A DNA stretch of 9,301 bases from Acidobacteriaceae bacterium (GTDB taxonomy: Bacteria > Acidobacteriota > Terriglobia > Terriglobales > Acidobacteriaceae): the NCBI GenBank assembly GCA_030044455.1, contig JASHVU010000635.1, positions 1 to 9,301 of the forward strand, in the 5' to 3' direction. A program made the translations under genes and the position numbers. The notes beneath the pieces were generated by a model. That model had not been told where the DNA came from. It searched no databases and worked only from the letters and a program-made list of their open reading frames with translations. Positions 1 to 7,236 of the stretch are shown one piece after another (position 1 is the stretch's first letter; each line of letters begins with the position of its first letter).

Positions 1-8
1 GAATCCAT

Positions 9-13
9 GGAGG
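9..13 (+). promoter_or_regulatory. Ribosome binding site of the BaxI_1-like gene
   Basis: A GGAGG lies 9 bases before the ATG at 23. A second in-frame ATG at 32 would leave a spacing of 18 bases, so this site favours the start at 23. Confidence 0.6.
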
Positions 14-22
14 TTCCACAAA

Positions 23-796
23 ATGCCACTGATGAAGACTTCGAATCCGGCTCTTGGGCAGGACACGTTCAAGCAATATGGGAGCGGCGGGTACGGAGGC
101 CTGATCGACGCCGCGGGGCGCATGACCCTGAACGGCACGGTGAACAAGACAGGCATCCTGCTTCTGTGCGCGCTGGCCACGGCGGCGTGGACCTGGAAGA
201 GCTTCATGGATACGCAAGACCCGGCCTCGGTTTCCCTGCAATTGATGGTGGGCTTGTTTGGCGGCATGATTTTCGCCTTCGTAACGATATTCAAGAAAGA
301 GTGGTCGCCGGTAACTGCGCCCATCTACGCGCTTCTTGAGGGCATGGCCCTGGGCGGCCTGTCGGCCATCGTAAACATGCGCTACCCGGGAATCGCCTTT
401 CAGGCGGTGAGCCTCACCTTCGGCACACTGTTCGTGATGCTCTTCCTTTACCGGTCGGGCATCATCAAGGTCACCGACAAGTTCCGCATCGGCATTATTG
501 CGGCCACGGGCGGCATCTGCCTCTTCTACTTCGCGTCGATGCTGCTGGGGTTCTTCCACATCAATTTCTTCGGCTCGGTGTGGGGATCGGGAGTGGTAGG
601 CATCGGCTTCAGCCTGATTGTGGTGGCAATTGCCGCACTCAATCTCGTGCTCGACTTCGACTTTATTGAGCAGGGCGTAAACGCCGGCGCGCCCAAATTC
701 ATGGAGTGGTACGGCGGCTTCGGCATCATGGTCACGCTGGTGTGGCTGTACATTGAGATTCTGCGGCTGCTCTCGAAGGTGCGGAGCCGGAACTGA
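23..796 (+). CDS. Bax inhibitor-1/YccA-family (BaxI_1-like) integral membrane protein
   Basis: This 257-residue protein appears to lie in the inner membrane. About seven hydrophobic segments can be read, near residues 44-58, 72-90, 99-117, 125-144, 156-178, 190-215 and 229-250. They follow a short soluble N-terminus that carries the SNPALG motif typical of the bacterial BaxI_1 branch. Acidic residues sit in the last helices (LDFDFIEQG, about 209-217), where TMBIM/BI-1 relatives keep the aspartates linked to proton or calcium leak. Length and topology match the family. Its bacterial role is poorly known; membrane stress or ion leak is inferred from homologues. The ATG at 23 is chosen because a GGAGG precedes it. 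It is transcribed towards the cupin gene, and nothing follows it on its own strand for more than 1 kb. Confidence 0.85.
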   Translation: MPLMKTSNPALGQDTFKQYGSGGYGGLIDAAGRMTLNGTVNKTGILLLCALATAAWTWKSFMDTQDPASVSLQLMVGLFGGMIFAFVTIFKKEWSPVTAPIYALLEGMALGGLSAIVNMRYPGIAFQAVSLTFGTLFVMLFLYRSGIIKVTDKFRIGIIAATGGICLFYFASMLLGFFHINFFGSVWGSGVVGIGFSLIVVAIAALNLVLDFDFIEQGVNAGAPKFMEWYGGFGIMVTLVWLYIEILRLLSKVRSRN

Positions 797-870
797 GGGA
801 CTAAGGGGCCGCTGCTTTGTGGATAGCACGGGCGCGAAGAATTGTTTGATTGGGCGTGGTCCGCGGGGCG

Positions 871-980
871 GGTGCCTGGGGACGGTTCTTTCGCCCGCTT
901 CGCGGGTTTGGTCACTAAGATGGTTCGCAATCCCCAGGCTCGCGCCTGGGGCTATAATCTAACGCCCGCTGAAGCGGGCC
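871..980. repeat. REP/RAYT-like palindromic intergenic element with three hairpins
   Basis: Three GC-rich inverted repeats lie in about 110 bases between two convergent genes. Stem 1 is CCCGC/GCGGG (894-898 with 902-906, loop TTC). Stem 2 is a perfect 8-bp CCCCAGGC/GCCTGGGG (932-939 with 944-951, loop TCGC). Stem 3 is GCCCGC/GCGGGC (964-969 with 974-979, loop TGAA). The 3' arm of stem 2 also occurs as a direct copy at 874-881, so 932-939 can pair either upstream, enclosing stem 1, or downstream. Stems 1 and 3 are near copies of each other. The location and structure suit a dispersed REP-like repeat, and it may also end transcription from both sides. That it is multicopy is inferred, since only one copy is visible here. 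Confidence 0.55.
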
Positions 981-1026
981 GACTTGCGGACTTACTGAGC
1001 AGTTAACTCACTGAGTAACAGAACTG

Positions 1027-1599
1027 CTACACCGTTCCCTGTGGGGAGATGAGCATGAGAGTCACGGCGCCGGTGGTGGTGCGGCGATGCGGCACGCCGC
1101 GCTGGATGACGAGCATGTCGCCCTTGTTCAATGCGACTTTGACCGCATTTTCCGACTCCGGCGCATTCCATTCACCCGGCTTGGAGCTGTGCGCTTTCGC
1201 TGGCGTTCCGCCCACTTCAATCACCGTCGATCCTTCGAGGATCTGAAAAACATGATCGCGAGCCTCGTGCCATTCGAATTCCTGTTGAGCCTTGTTGTTC
1301 TCGACGGTGAGCATAACAATGAAGGTCTTGTCGTCGACGATGGTCTTGTTGCCGGGGTTGACCTCAAGACTGGCGATGGTTTCGTGCAGGCCCGCTGCGG
1401 TGAAGCATTGCACTCCGCGGGATGATGGAATTGGAGCCGTTTGCGCGGCTACGCGGGATGCGTCGAAGGCCTCGCCAGCGATTGAAAGGCCCGCGGCGGC
1501 GGCCGATGCACTGACCAGAAACCATCGGCGTCCCAGCTCGAGGTCTCCCGGTTTGCGGTTGCACTGTTCCCTTTTATTGTCGAATTGAGCGGTGCTCAT
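1027..1599 (-). CDS. Tat-exported single-domain cupin protein
   Basis: The 190-residue product has a basic N-terminus with a twin-arginine motif (GRRWFL, residues 23-28). An Ala/Gly-rich hydrophobic stretch (29-43) follows, so export to the periplasm in a folded state is likely. The C-terminal half is a small cupin barrel. Motif 1 around residues 106-130 supplies H111, H116 and E122 within a DHVFQILEG context, and motif 2 around 160-172 supplies H171 in GDMLVIQRGVPHR. These are probable metal ligands, although the first motif has a wider His spacing than the classic HxH. Substrate and enzyme activity cannot be read from the sequence. The ATG at 1599 has a GGAGG 6 bases upstream. The same frame stays open to 2247 but that extension covers the feo promoter and feoA, so it is rejected. 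The gene is divergent from feoAB and convergent with the BaxI_1 gene. Confidence 0.8.
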   Translation of the reverse strand: MSTAQFDNKREQCNRKPGDLELGRRWFLVSASAAAAGLSIAGEAFDASRVAAQTAPIPSSRGVQCFTAAGLHETIASLEVNPGNKTIVDDKTFIVMLTVENNKAQQEFEWHEARDHVFQILEGSTVIEVGGTPAKAHSSKPGEWNAPESENAVKVALNKGDMLVIQRGVPHRRTTTGAVTLMLISPQGTV

Positions 1600-1605
1600 C
1601 AAATT

Positions 1606-1610
1606 CCTCC
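1606..1610 (-). promoter_or_regulatory. Ribosome binding site of the cupin gene
   Basis: Read on the minus strand, GGAGG lies 6 bases before the ATG at 1599. Together with the Tat motif 24 residues later, it fixes the start despite the much longer open frame upstream. Confidence 0.7.
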
Positions 1611-1907
1611 ACGCCAAGTTAAGCACTTGGCCGTGCGTCCTGTCCCGTTTCTGCCTGATCGGCAGCGCGCCGGCTGCAATCTGGCCGCGTTGACGCAAAC
1701 CGCCGTCGTAATACGCTTCAATCGCGGCAGGCGGGTGATTCAAGTCACATTCAAGGCGCCATTTCGACTGATAAATATAGACCATCGCGCCGAAGAGATA
1801 GGAACGGCCCGCAGGCAAGTTGGGAGTGCTCAAGAGACAGACAGGCGAGGACTCTCGGAGGTTAAGGCGATGGGTTTCTGGCGAGCGATCTTGTTTCAAA
1901 CCAGCAT
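1611..1907. other. Divergent intergenic region without a recognisable gene
   Basis: This stretch lies between the cupin gene and the feo promoter. I find no convincing coding region: the readable frames have no ribosome site and no family-like sequence. No tRNA or clear riboswitch fold is apparent. It should carry the cupin promoter, but I could not pick one with good -35 and -10 boxes. Confidence 0.4.
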
Positions 1908-1937
1908 TTGCAACCCGGACGTATTTGGTCGTATACT
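1908..1937 (+). promoter_or_regulatory. Predicted sigma70-type promoter of feoAB
   Basis: A TTGCAA -35 box (1908-1913) and a TATACT -10 box (1932-1937) are separated by 18 bases, close to the vegetative sigma consensus. Transcription would start near 1944 and give a leader of about 45 to 60 bases before feoA. The -10 box lies inside the inverted repeat described separately. Confidence 0.6.
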
Positions 1938-1951
1938 TAACTACGACCAAA
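1924..1951. promoter_or_regulatory. Operator-like perfect inverted repeat over the feoAB -10 box
   Basis: TTTGGTCGTA (1924-1933) and TACGACCAAA (1942-1951) are perfect 10-bp inverted arms around an 8-base centre. The arms cover the end of the spacer, the -10 box and the predicted start point, the position expected for a repressor site. An imperfect outer layer (CCCG near 1914-1917 against CGGG near 1957-1960) extends the symmetry. The sequence does not match the Fur box, the DtxR/IdeR box or the type 1 IscR site as I know them, so the regulator is unassigned. Control by iron or redox state is inferred from the feo genes downstream. Confidence 0.6.
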
Positions 1952-2004
1952 CAGGTCGGGTTTGTGAACGTCCGTCCCACGGGCGGCATATGGGAGCCAG
2001 GCAA

Positions 2005-2292
2005 GTGAATGTGTTGAGCGAATTGAGCGTCGGTGATCGTGCTGTCCTGGTTGCTCTCGACCTGCCGGAGACGGTTCAGAACCACCTGATGCACATGGGA
2101 TTTGTGCCCGATGCCGAGGTGGCGGCGGTGCGCCGCGCCCCAGCCGGCGACCCCACGGTTTACTCCGTTGACGGACTTGAGATTGCGCTGCGCCACGAGA
2201 CTGCGGAGGCAATCAGGATTCGCCCGGTGCCGAATGGACATGTGCAACCCGGAACCGTAGAAAGACTGGAGCTGACTGAGGTTGCGAGATGA
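2005..2292 (+). CDS. feoA: FeoA, SH3-like ferrous iron transport accessory protein
   Basis: FeoA is a small cytoplasmic protein with an SH3-like fold that works with the FeoB transporter in ferrous iron import. The 95-residue product shows the family pattern: LSELSVGDRA at residues 4-13, HLMHMGFVPDAEV at 27-39, then AVRRAPAGDP at 41-50 and a closing ALRHETAEAIRI block at 61-72. A further 23 residues form a slightly long tail. I chose the GTG at 2005 because a GGGAG lies 8 bases upstream and because the family usually begins just before the LSEL motif. An in-frame ATG at 1990 would add five residues but has a poorer ribosome site. The stop overlaps the feoB start by 4 bases (ATGA), so the two are translationally coupled. 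Confidence 0.9.
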   Translation: MNVLSELSVGDRAVLVALDLPETVQNHLMHMGFVPDAEVAAVRRAPAGDPTVYSVDGLEIALRHETAEAIRIRPVPNGHVQPGTVERLELTEVAR

Positions 2293-4205
2293 GCAGTTGT
2301 TGCGCGACTCCGGCTTTTGAGCCGCCCGCCGGGCCTCAAGCGCCCGGCCAATTGCGCACGGTAGTTCTCATAGGCCCGCCTAACTCGGGCAAATCCACTC
2401 TTTTCAACCGGCTGACAGGTTTACGCCAGAAGGTGGCCAACTATCCGGGCGTGACTGTAGAACAGCGCATGGGAGTGATGGCGGGTGTGGGTCGCGACGA
2501 TTTGACGCTGATCGATCTGCCTGGAATTTATTCGCTCACGCCCTACTCAGAAGACGCGCGCGTGGCCGTAGAAGTGCTGGCGGGCACGATGCACGGCACG
2601 CCCAAGCCCGACGCGGTGCTGCTGGTGCTTGACTCGCAGCACCTCACCCGGCAGTTGATGCTGGCTGCGCCGGTGCTGGCCACGGGATTGCCGACGCTGG
2701 TGCTGTTGAACATGAGCGACCTGATGGAGCAGCGCGGCGGCAAAGTGGACTCGCTCGAGTTGGCGCGGGAGCTGAATGCTCCGGTGGCGCAGATCAGCGC
2801 GGTGCATGGCACCGGCCTTAACGCGATTAATCTGTTTCTGAATCAACCGGGCAACGGAACTGGCTCGCACCCTCCGCTGACACTGCCTGTGATTGGGAAC
2901 GCGGCCAGCGCGCATACGTGGGCCGCACAGGTAAGCCGGCGAACCGGATATCGCGCGCCGCTGTCGGTTGAAGGCACGCGCAAGATCGATGCCGTGCTGC
3001 TGCATCCTATTTGGGGACCGCTGCTGTTTCTGGCAGTTGTGATCGGCGTCTTCGAAGTGGTCTTCTCCATCGGCCAGCCGCTCTCTGACGGTTTCGGCGA
3101 CATTCTGGCGCGGATAGGCGATATGGCGCGGCCAATTCTGCCGGCGGGATGGCTGCAGTCTCTGGTGCTGGATGGCGTGTGGAAAGGCATCTCGTCGGTG
3201 CTGGTATTTCTGCCGCAGATTCTGCTGCTATTCCTGTTCATTGGCGTGCTTGAGGATTCAGGCTACCTGGCTCGCGCTGCGCTGATTGCCGATCGCGTGA
3301 TGCGAACCATCGGGCTGAACGGGAAGGCGTTCATCCCGCTGCTTTCGGCCTACGCTTGCGCAGTGCCGGCGATTATGGCCACGCGCACCATTGAGAACAA
3401 ACGCGATCGGCTGGCCACAATCCTGGTAACGCCGTTCATGACCTGCTCCGCTCGGCTGCCGGTTTACCTGCTGCTGATTGCGGCGTTCGTTCCGCACACC
3501 TATTACCTGCACGGTTTTCTCGGCCTGCAGACGGTTGTGATGCTGGGGCTTTATGTAGCCGGATTTGTGGCCGCATTTACCACGGCGCGGCTGTTGAAGA
3601 GCTCCATTTTGAAATCGAGCGAGACTCCGTTCATCCTGGAGCTGCCGCAGTACCGCATGCCCACCCTGCAGTCACTTTTTCTCCGTGTAGTTGATCGCGG
3701 ACGCATCTTTATGAAGAATGCGGGCACGGTGATTGTAGGCGTGACCATGGCCCTGTGGGTCCTGGCGCACTTGCCGATCATCCACACAGCAACCGGCACA
3801 CTTGCCGCGCCGGAACTGGCCTCGAGCGTAATCGGGCGGCTGGGTCACTTTATCGAGCCTGTGATTGCACCGCTCGGCTTCAACTGGAAGATCGGCATCG
3901 GGCTGGTCTCGAGCGTCCTGGCGCGCGAGGTCATGGTGAGCACGATGGGCACGCTGTACGGCGCCGACGCAAGCACGCAGACACTGAACCTGCAAACGGC
4001 GCTGCACCACGATATGACGCTGGGCGGCGCGCTGGCTCTGATGATTTTCTTTGCCTTTGCCATGCAGTGCACGTCGACCATTGCGGTGGTCAAGCGCGAG
4101 ACCAATAGCTGGAAGTGGCCAGCAGTGCAATTTGCTTACATGCTCGCGCTCGCCTACGGCGCAGCATTCGTGGTCAATCACGTGACCTTGGCGCTGCTGG
4201 GATAA
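2289..4205 (+). CDS. feoB: FeoB, GTP-dependent ferrous iron transporter (compact form)
   Basis: FeoB carries Fe(II) across the inner membrane under control of an N-terminal G domain. In this 638-residue protein the G motifs are in order: G1 GPPNSGKST (29-37), G2 threonine in GVTV (54-57), G3 DLPG (76-79), G4 NMSD (141-144) and G5 SA (170-171). The membrane part begins near residue 240. It contains the first Gate block with the conserved cysteine (SAYACAVPAIMATRT), a TPFMTCSARLP segment, and a second Gate block ending in MQCTSTIAVVKRET. It is shorter than the roughly 770-residue enterobacterial protein but all core parts are present. An N-terminal extension with adjacent cysteines (C4, C5) precedes the G domain. 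No feoC follows. The start overlaps the feoA stop. Confidence 0.96.
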   Translation: MSSCCATPAFEPPAGPQAPGQLRTVVLIGPPNSGKSTLFNRLTGLRQKVANYPGVTVEQRMGVMAGVGRDDLTLIDLPGIYSLTPYSEDARVAVEVLAGTMHGTPKPDAVLLVLDSQHLTRQLMLAAPVLATGLPTLVLLNMSDLMEQRGGKVDSLELARELNAPVAQISAVHGTGLNAINLFLNQPGNGTGSHPPLTLPVIGNAASAHTWAAQVSRRTGYRAPLSVEGTRKIDAVLLHPIWGPLLFLAVVIGVFEVVFSIGQPLSDGFGDILARIGDMARPILPAGWLQSLVLDGVWKGISSVLVFLPQILLLFLFIGVLEDSGYLARAALIADRVMRTIGLNGKAFIPLLSAYACAVPAIMATRTIENKRDRLATILVTPFMTCSARLPVYLLLIAAFVPHTYYLHGFLGLQTVVMLGLYVAGFVAAFTTARLLKSSILKSSETPFILELPQYRMPTLQSLFLRVVDRGRIFMKNAGTVIVGVTMALWVLAHLPIIHTATGTLAAPELASSVIGRLGHFIEPVIAPLGFNWKIGIGLVSSVLAREVMVSTMGTLYGADASTQTLNLQTALHHDMTLGGALALMIFFAFAMQCTSTIAVVKRETNSWKWPAVQFAYMLALAYGAAFVVNHVTLALLG

Positions 4206-4459
4206 CAGCGGCTCAATTTCTCGGCCTTACGGCTTTGAAAACCCCAATCGGAAATCCGCAGACAGTATCAGGTCCTCGCCGCAAGGCTGCAAATCGAGGA
4301 AGTCGATCTCAGGCGGGCCCTCGGACATCGGCCAAATGCGCGCAGAATGAAAAGGCTCGAAAATTGCCACGCAGTGACATTTCCTGGGCATTTTCATGAC
4401 GCGTTCCCGCCCATTGCGTCTATCCTCTCTAAACGGCCCCTATTTCACCAAGGAGCGCC

Positions 4460-5530
4460 ATGACAACTGCCTACATCAACCGCATTGCAACGGCCACACC
4501 ACCTCACGACATTCACCAGGCATTTATCGCATTTGCCGCATCATTGCTGCCGGAGGGCGCCGAGCGAAGCCTGTACCGGCGCATGGTGCGCATGTCGGCA
4601 ATCGAGCACCGGTTTTCGATCCTTCAACCCGTTGCAGCAGCCGATGGTACATGGAGCGACGCTGAAGGGCTATACATACGAGGCGGCTTCCCGGGGACCG
4701 CGCGGCGCATGGAGTTATTTGAGCGATTTGCGCCGCAGCTGGCGCGATGTGCACTCAAAAAGCTCGCGATTACTGAAGCGGAACGACAGAGTATTACACA
4801 CGTGATTGTAACCAGTTGCACTGGACTCTATGCACCAGGACTGGACTTTGATGTGGTGGACGCGCTGGAGCTGAAGCAACCGGTAGAACGCACGATGATC
4901 GGATTCATGGGATGTTACGCGGCCATCAATGCGCTCAAATCGGCGCGGCACGTTGTGCGTTCTGAACCCAATGCATGCGTGCTCATTCTCAATCTCGAGC
5001 TCTGTACGCTGCACATGCAGGAGACGCCTGACCTCGAACAGGTGTTGTCGTTCTTGCTGTTTGCCGACGGCTGTGCGGCGTGTCTGGTAAGCGGGCATGC
5101 GCAAGGTTTGGCGATGGACAGCTTCCTGGCGCTGCGCCTGCCTGAAACCGCGCCACTGATTACCTGGCGGATCGGCAAATCCGGCTTCGATATGCACCTG
5201 TCAGGTCAGGTTCCCGGCGAGATTCGGCGGGTATTGGGTGATACAGGCGGCGAAATCCTGCGCGGCCGCAAAACCCAGGAAATTGAACTGTGGGCCGTGC
5301 ATCCCGGCGGCCGCACAATTCTCGACGCGGTTGAAAAAGGCCTCGAGCTGCAACCGGAATCCCTATCCGATTCCCGCGCGATTCTTGCGCAATTCGGCAA
5401 CATGTCATCCGCTACCGTGATGTTCGTCCTTCAGCAGATGATGCGGCGCGCGCAACCCGGTCAGAACGGTTGTGCAATGTCGTTCGGCCCCGGGGTGACA
5501 GCGGAGACGATGCTCTTCCATGCTGTGTAA
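4460..5530 (+). CDS. Type III polyketide synthase (chalcone/stilbene synthase family)
   Basis: Type III synthases are homodimeric ketosynthases that extend an acyl-CoA starter with malonyl-CoA and cyclise the chain, giving alkylresorcinols, alkylpyrones or similar phenolics. This 356-residue protein has the full thiolase-fold triad: Cys152 in GFMGCYAA, His281 in WAVHPGG and Asn314 in FGNMSSATV. The C-terminal SFGPGVTAET signature lies at 341-350. Small residues and the lack of a plant-like profile suit a bacterial enzyme taking a fatty acyl starter, but the product cannot be read from sequence. An AAGGAG 4 bases before the ATG supports the start. A methyltransferase begins 51 bases after the stop on the same strand, the order seen in srsA-srsB of Streptomyces griseus. 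No clear promoter is seen in the 254-base gap after feoB. Confidence 0.93.
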   Translation: MTTAYINRIATATPPHDIHQAFIAFAASLLPEGAERSLYRRMVRMSAIEHRFSILQPVAAADGTWSDAEGLYIRGGFPGTARRMELFERFAPQLARCALKKLAITEAERQSITHVIVTSCTGLYAPGLDFDVVDALELKQPVERTMIGFMGCYAAINALKSARHVVRSEPNACVLILNLELCTLHMQETPDLEQVLSFLLFADGCAACLVSGHAQGLAMDSFLALRLPETAPLITWRIGKSGFDMHLSGQVPGEIRRVLGDTGGEILRGRKTQEIELWAVHPGGRTILDAVEKGLELQPESLSDSRAILAQFGNMSSATVMFVLQQMMRRAQPGQNGCAMSFGPGVTAETMLFHAV

Positions 5531-5581
5531 AATGCCTGCTTTTAGCCGCGGGGTGCAGATGCAGAATAATTGGAGTCATTC

Positions 5582-6445
5582 ATGACGATTACCTCACTAC
5601 GCCTTCGGTCAGAGGCTGCGCGGCCCAATAACAAGCAAAGAATCGCCGCGCACTATGATGTCATCACCTCTTACTACCAGTCCTTCTGGGGCGAACACCT
5701 CCACCACGGATATTGGATTCGCGGGAATGAATCCAAAGAAGAGGCTCAGGAACAACTCATTGATTATCTTGCTGGCCTGGCGAACTTTGAAGAGGGTTCG
5801 CGTGTGCTCGATATCGGCTGCGGCACCGGCGCCAGCAGTTTTTACCTGGCGTGGAAATACCGGATCCGGCCCACTGGCATCTCCATTTCCCCCGCGCAGG
5901 TGGAAATGGCGCGCAACACCGCTGCCGGTGCAAAGGCGGATGCTGAGTTTCTGTTGATGGACGCCGAAGCGATGGATTTCGTGCAGTCATTCGACGCCTT
6001 CTGGTCAATTGAATCGATCTCTCACTATTACAACCGGAAACAGTTTTTCAGCCACGCGGCGCAGTACCTTAAACCTGGCGGAGTCTTCGCGTTTACCGAT
6101 TGGTTCAAACGGCCCGGCCTTTCCGCCGCCCAGACGCGCAAACTCATCGCTCCCATCGAGCGCGGAATGCTTTGCGAGCTCGAAACCATGGACGACTATG
6201 AATCCTATTTGTCCGCGGGCGGCTTCACCATCGAGCGTCGAGAGGAATTAACGCAACAATGCGCGAAGACGTGGGATCTCGGCTTGGACATCATTGCCGA
6301 TAGAGCCGTTTGGGCCCTCGCTGCAAAACATGGCAAGGAGTTTTTGACCTATCTAAACGCATTCCGCTTCTTGCGCGCGGGGTTTCGTTCCGGCAACTTT
6401 GTCTATGGGTTGTTCGTGGCGCGCAAAGCCAATCCTGACAGGTGA
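5582..6445 (+). CDS. SAM-dependent class I methyltransferase, likely tailoring the polyketide product
   Basis: The 287-residue protein has a Rossmann-type methyltransferase core. Motif I is VLDIGCGTG (75-83), followed by a GISIS strand end (99-103), an acidic post-strand motif (MDAEAMDF, 126-133) and a KPGGVFAFTDW segment (164-174). The N-terminal YYQSFWGEHLHHGYW stretch (31-45) resembles the tocopherol, sterol and small-molecule C-methyltransferase branch rather than protein or RNA methylases. The ATG at 5582 is preferred over a TTG at 5570 because a TGGAG lies 6 bases before it. It probably shares a transcript with the type III synthase 51 bases upstream, and methylation of that phenolic product is inferred from this pairing. 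No third gene follows; the next gene is on the opposite strand. Confidence 0.88.
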   Translation: MTITSLRLRSEAARPNNKQRIAAHYDVITSYYQSFWGEHLHHGYWIRGNESKEEAQEQLIDYLAGLANFEEGSRVLDIGCGTGASSFYLAWKYRIRPTGISISPAQVEMARNTAAGAKADAEFLLMDAEAMDFVQSFDAFWSIESISHYYNRKQFFSHAAQYLKPGGVFAFTDWFKRPGLSAAQTRKLIAPIERGMLCELETMDDYESYLSAGGFTIERREELTQQCAKTWDLGLDIIADRAVWALAAKHGKEFLTYLNAFRFLRAGFRSGNFVYGLFVARKANPDR

Positions 6446-6495
6446 GCGGATCACTGAAGCCGCGGACACTTCGGCCCAGCATGCATTACCCGCGC

Positions 6496-7236
6496 CTAGT
6501 GCGCTTGAGGCTCGCGCACGCCGCGCATAGCGATGACTTCGGCGCGAGTTTCGGCGGCGGCAGTGCGGCGCTCTTTGTAAGTATGTGGTTGCCCGAAGCG
6601 AACGAGCGCTGAGAATCCCCTCAGCCCCAACACTTTCCATAGATGAGGAAGAAAACCGGCGTCGCCAAACCAACAGAGCTCGCGCTCTTGTGTGTTGCCG
6701 TCAGGGAGGTAACAAATGGCGGCGGCGGTGATGGGCGCGCCAACTTCAATGGCGGGATGAATGAGCCGGCCGTGAAAGCGCAACACCTGGCTGCCGTCGG
6801 TCGAGGTTCCCTCAGGAAACAGGAGCACTGGAATGGAATGAGGGAGGTGTTCGCTGATAAGATCGGCGGCTTCATTGGCGCTGGCCCAGCTGGAGCGATC
6901 GAGAAAAATTGTGCCGCCGGCGTGCGCGGCTTCGCCAAAGAAGGGCCAGCGGCCGACCTCGCTTTTGGAGACAAAGCAGCATGGCATGATGGCCGCGAAG
7001 ATGGCGATGTCGAGGTAGCTTAAGTGGTTGGCCACCACCAGCCCGCAGGCTGGAATCTGGCCTTCGAAGGTGAAGCACACTCCCACGCTGGCCAATACGC
7101 CGCGGCACGCCGACTGAAGCCAGTGGGCGCGACGCTCAATCGTAAGCGGGCCGTGGAAGCGCACCAGCCAGTAGCGGACGATACAGGACAGGAGCGCAAT
7201 CGCCAGCGCCACAGCGCGCCGGCAGCGGCGCAACAT
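6496..7236 (-). CDS. PlsC-family 1-acyl-glycerol/lyso-lipid O-acyltransferase, OlsA-like
   Basis: This 246-residue enzyme has an N-terminal hydrophobic helix (about 8-22) that should anchor it to the inner membrane. It has the acyltransferase motifs in order: NHLSYLD (70-76) with catalytic His71 and Asp76, GTIFLDR (108-114), FPEGT (140-144) and a final VGAPITAAA block (165-173). PlsC relatives acylate lysophosphatidic acid; OlsA relatives acylate the hydroxyl of lyso-ornithine lipid. The OlsA-like reading comes from the neighbour: its start overlaps the stop of a GNAT acyltransferase gene (TGATG), so the two are coupled. A GTG one codon earlier (7239) is an equally possible start; neither has a strong ribosome site, as expected for reinitiation. 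It converges on the methyltransferase gene with only 50 bases between. Confidence 0.88.
   Translation of the reverse strand: MLRRCRRAVALAIALLSCIVRYWLVRFHGPLTIERRAHWLQSACRGVLASVGVCFTFEGQIPACGLVVANHLSYLDIAIFAAIMPCCFVSKSEVGRWPFFGEAAHAGGTIFLDRSSWASANEAADLISEHLPHSIPVLLFPEGTSTDGSQVLRFHGRLIHPAIEVGAPITAAAICYLPDGNTQERELCWFGDAGFLPHLWKVLGLRGFSALVRFGQPHTYKERRTAAAETRAEVIAMRGVREPQAH

Noticed and set aside
953..958. Perfect TATAAT that could be a promoter -10 box
   Set aside because: No -35 box at a workable distance, and no gene starts downstream on that strand before the convergent cupin.
1600..2247. Open minus-strand extension of the cupin frame, giving a 406-residue protein
   Set aside because: It runs antisense through feoA and its promoter, shows no family-like sequence, and a good ribosome site plus a Tat signal mark the start at 1599.
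3672..4181. Long antisense open frames inside feoB and the other genes
   Set aside because: They are GC-driven open frames opposite well-supported genes and show low-complexity, His/Arg-rich translations without motifs.
4206..4459. Search for a feoB terminator and a PKS promoter
   Set aside because: A GCC/GGC mini-stem near 4230 and scattered TTG triplets were seen, but none forms a convincing terminator or a paired -35/-10 set.
6446..6495. Possible bidirectional terminator between the methyltransferase and PlsC genes
   Set aside because: Only a 4-bp GCCG/CGGC stem and no U-run on either strand; too weak to call.
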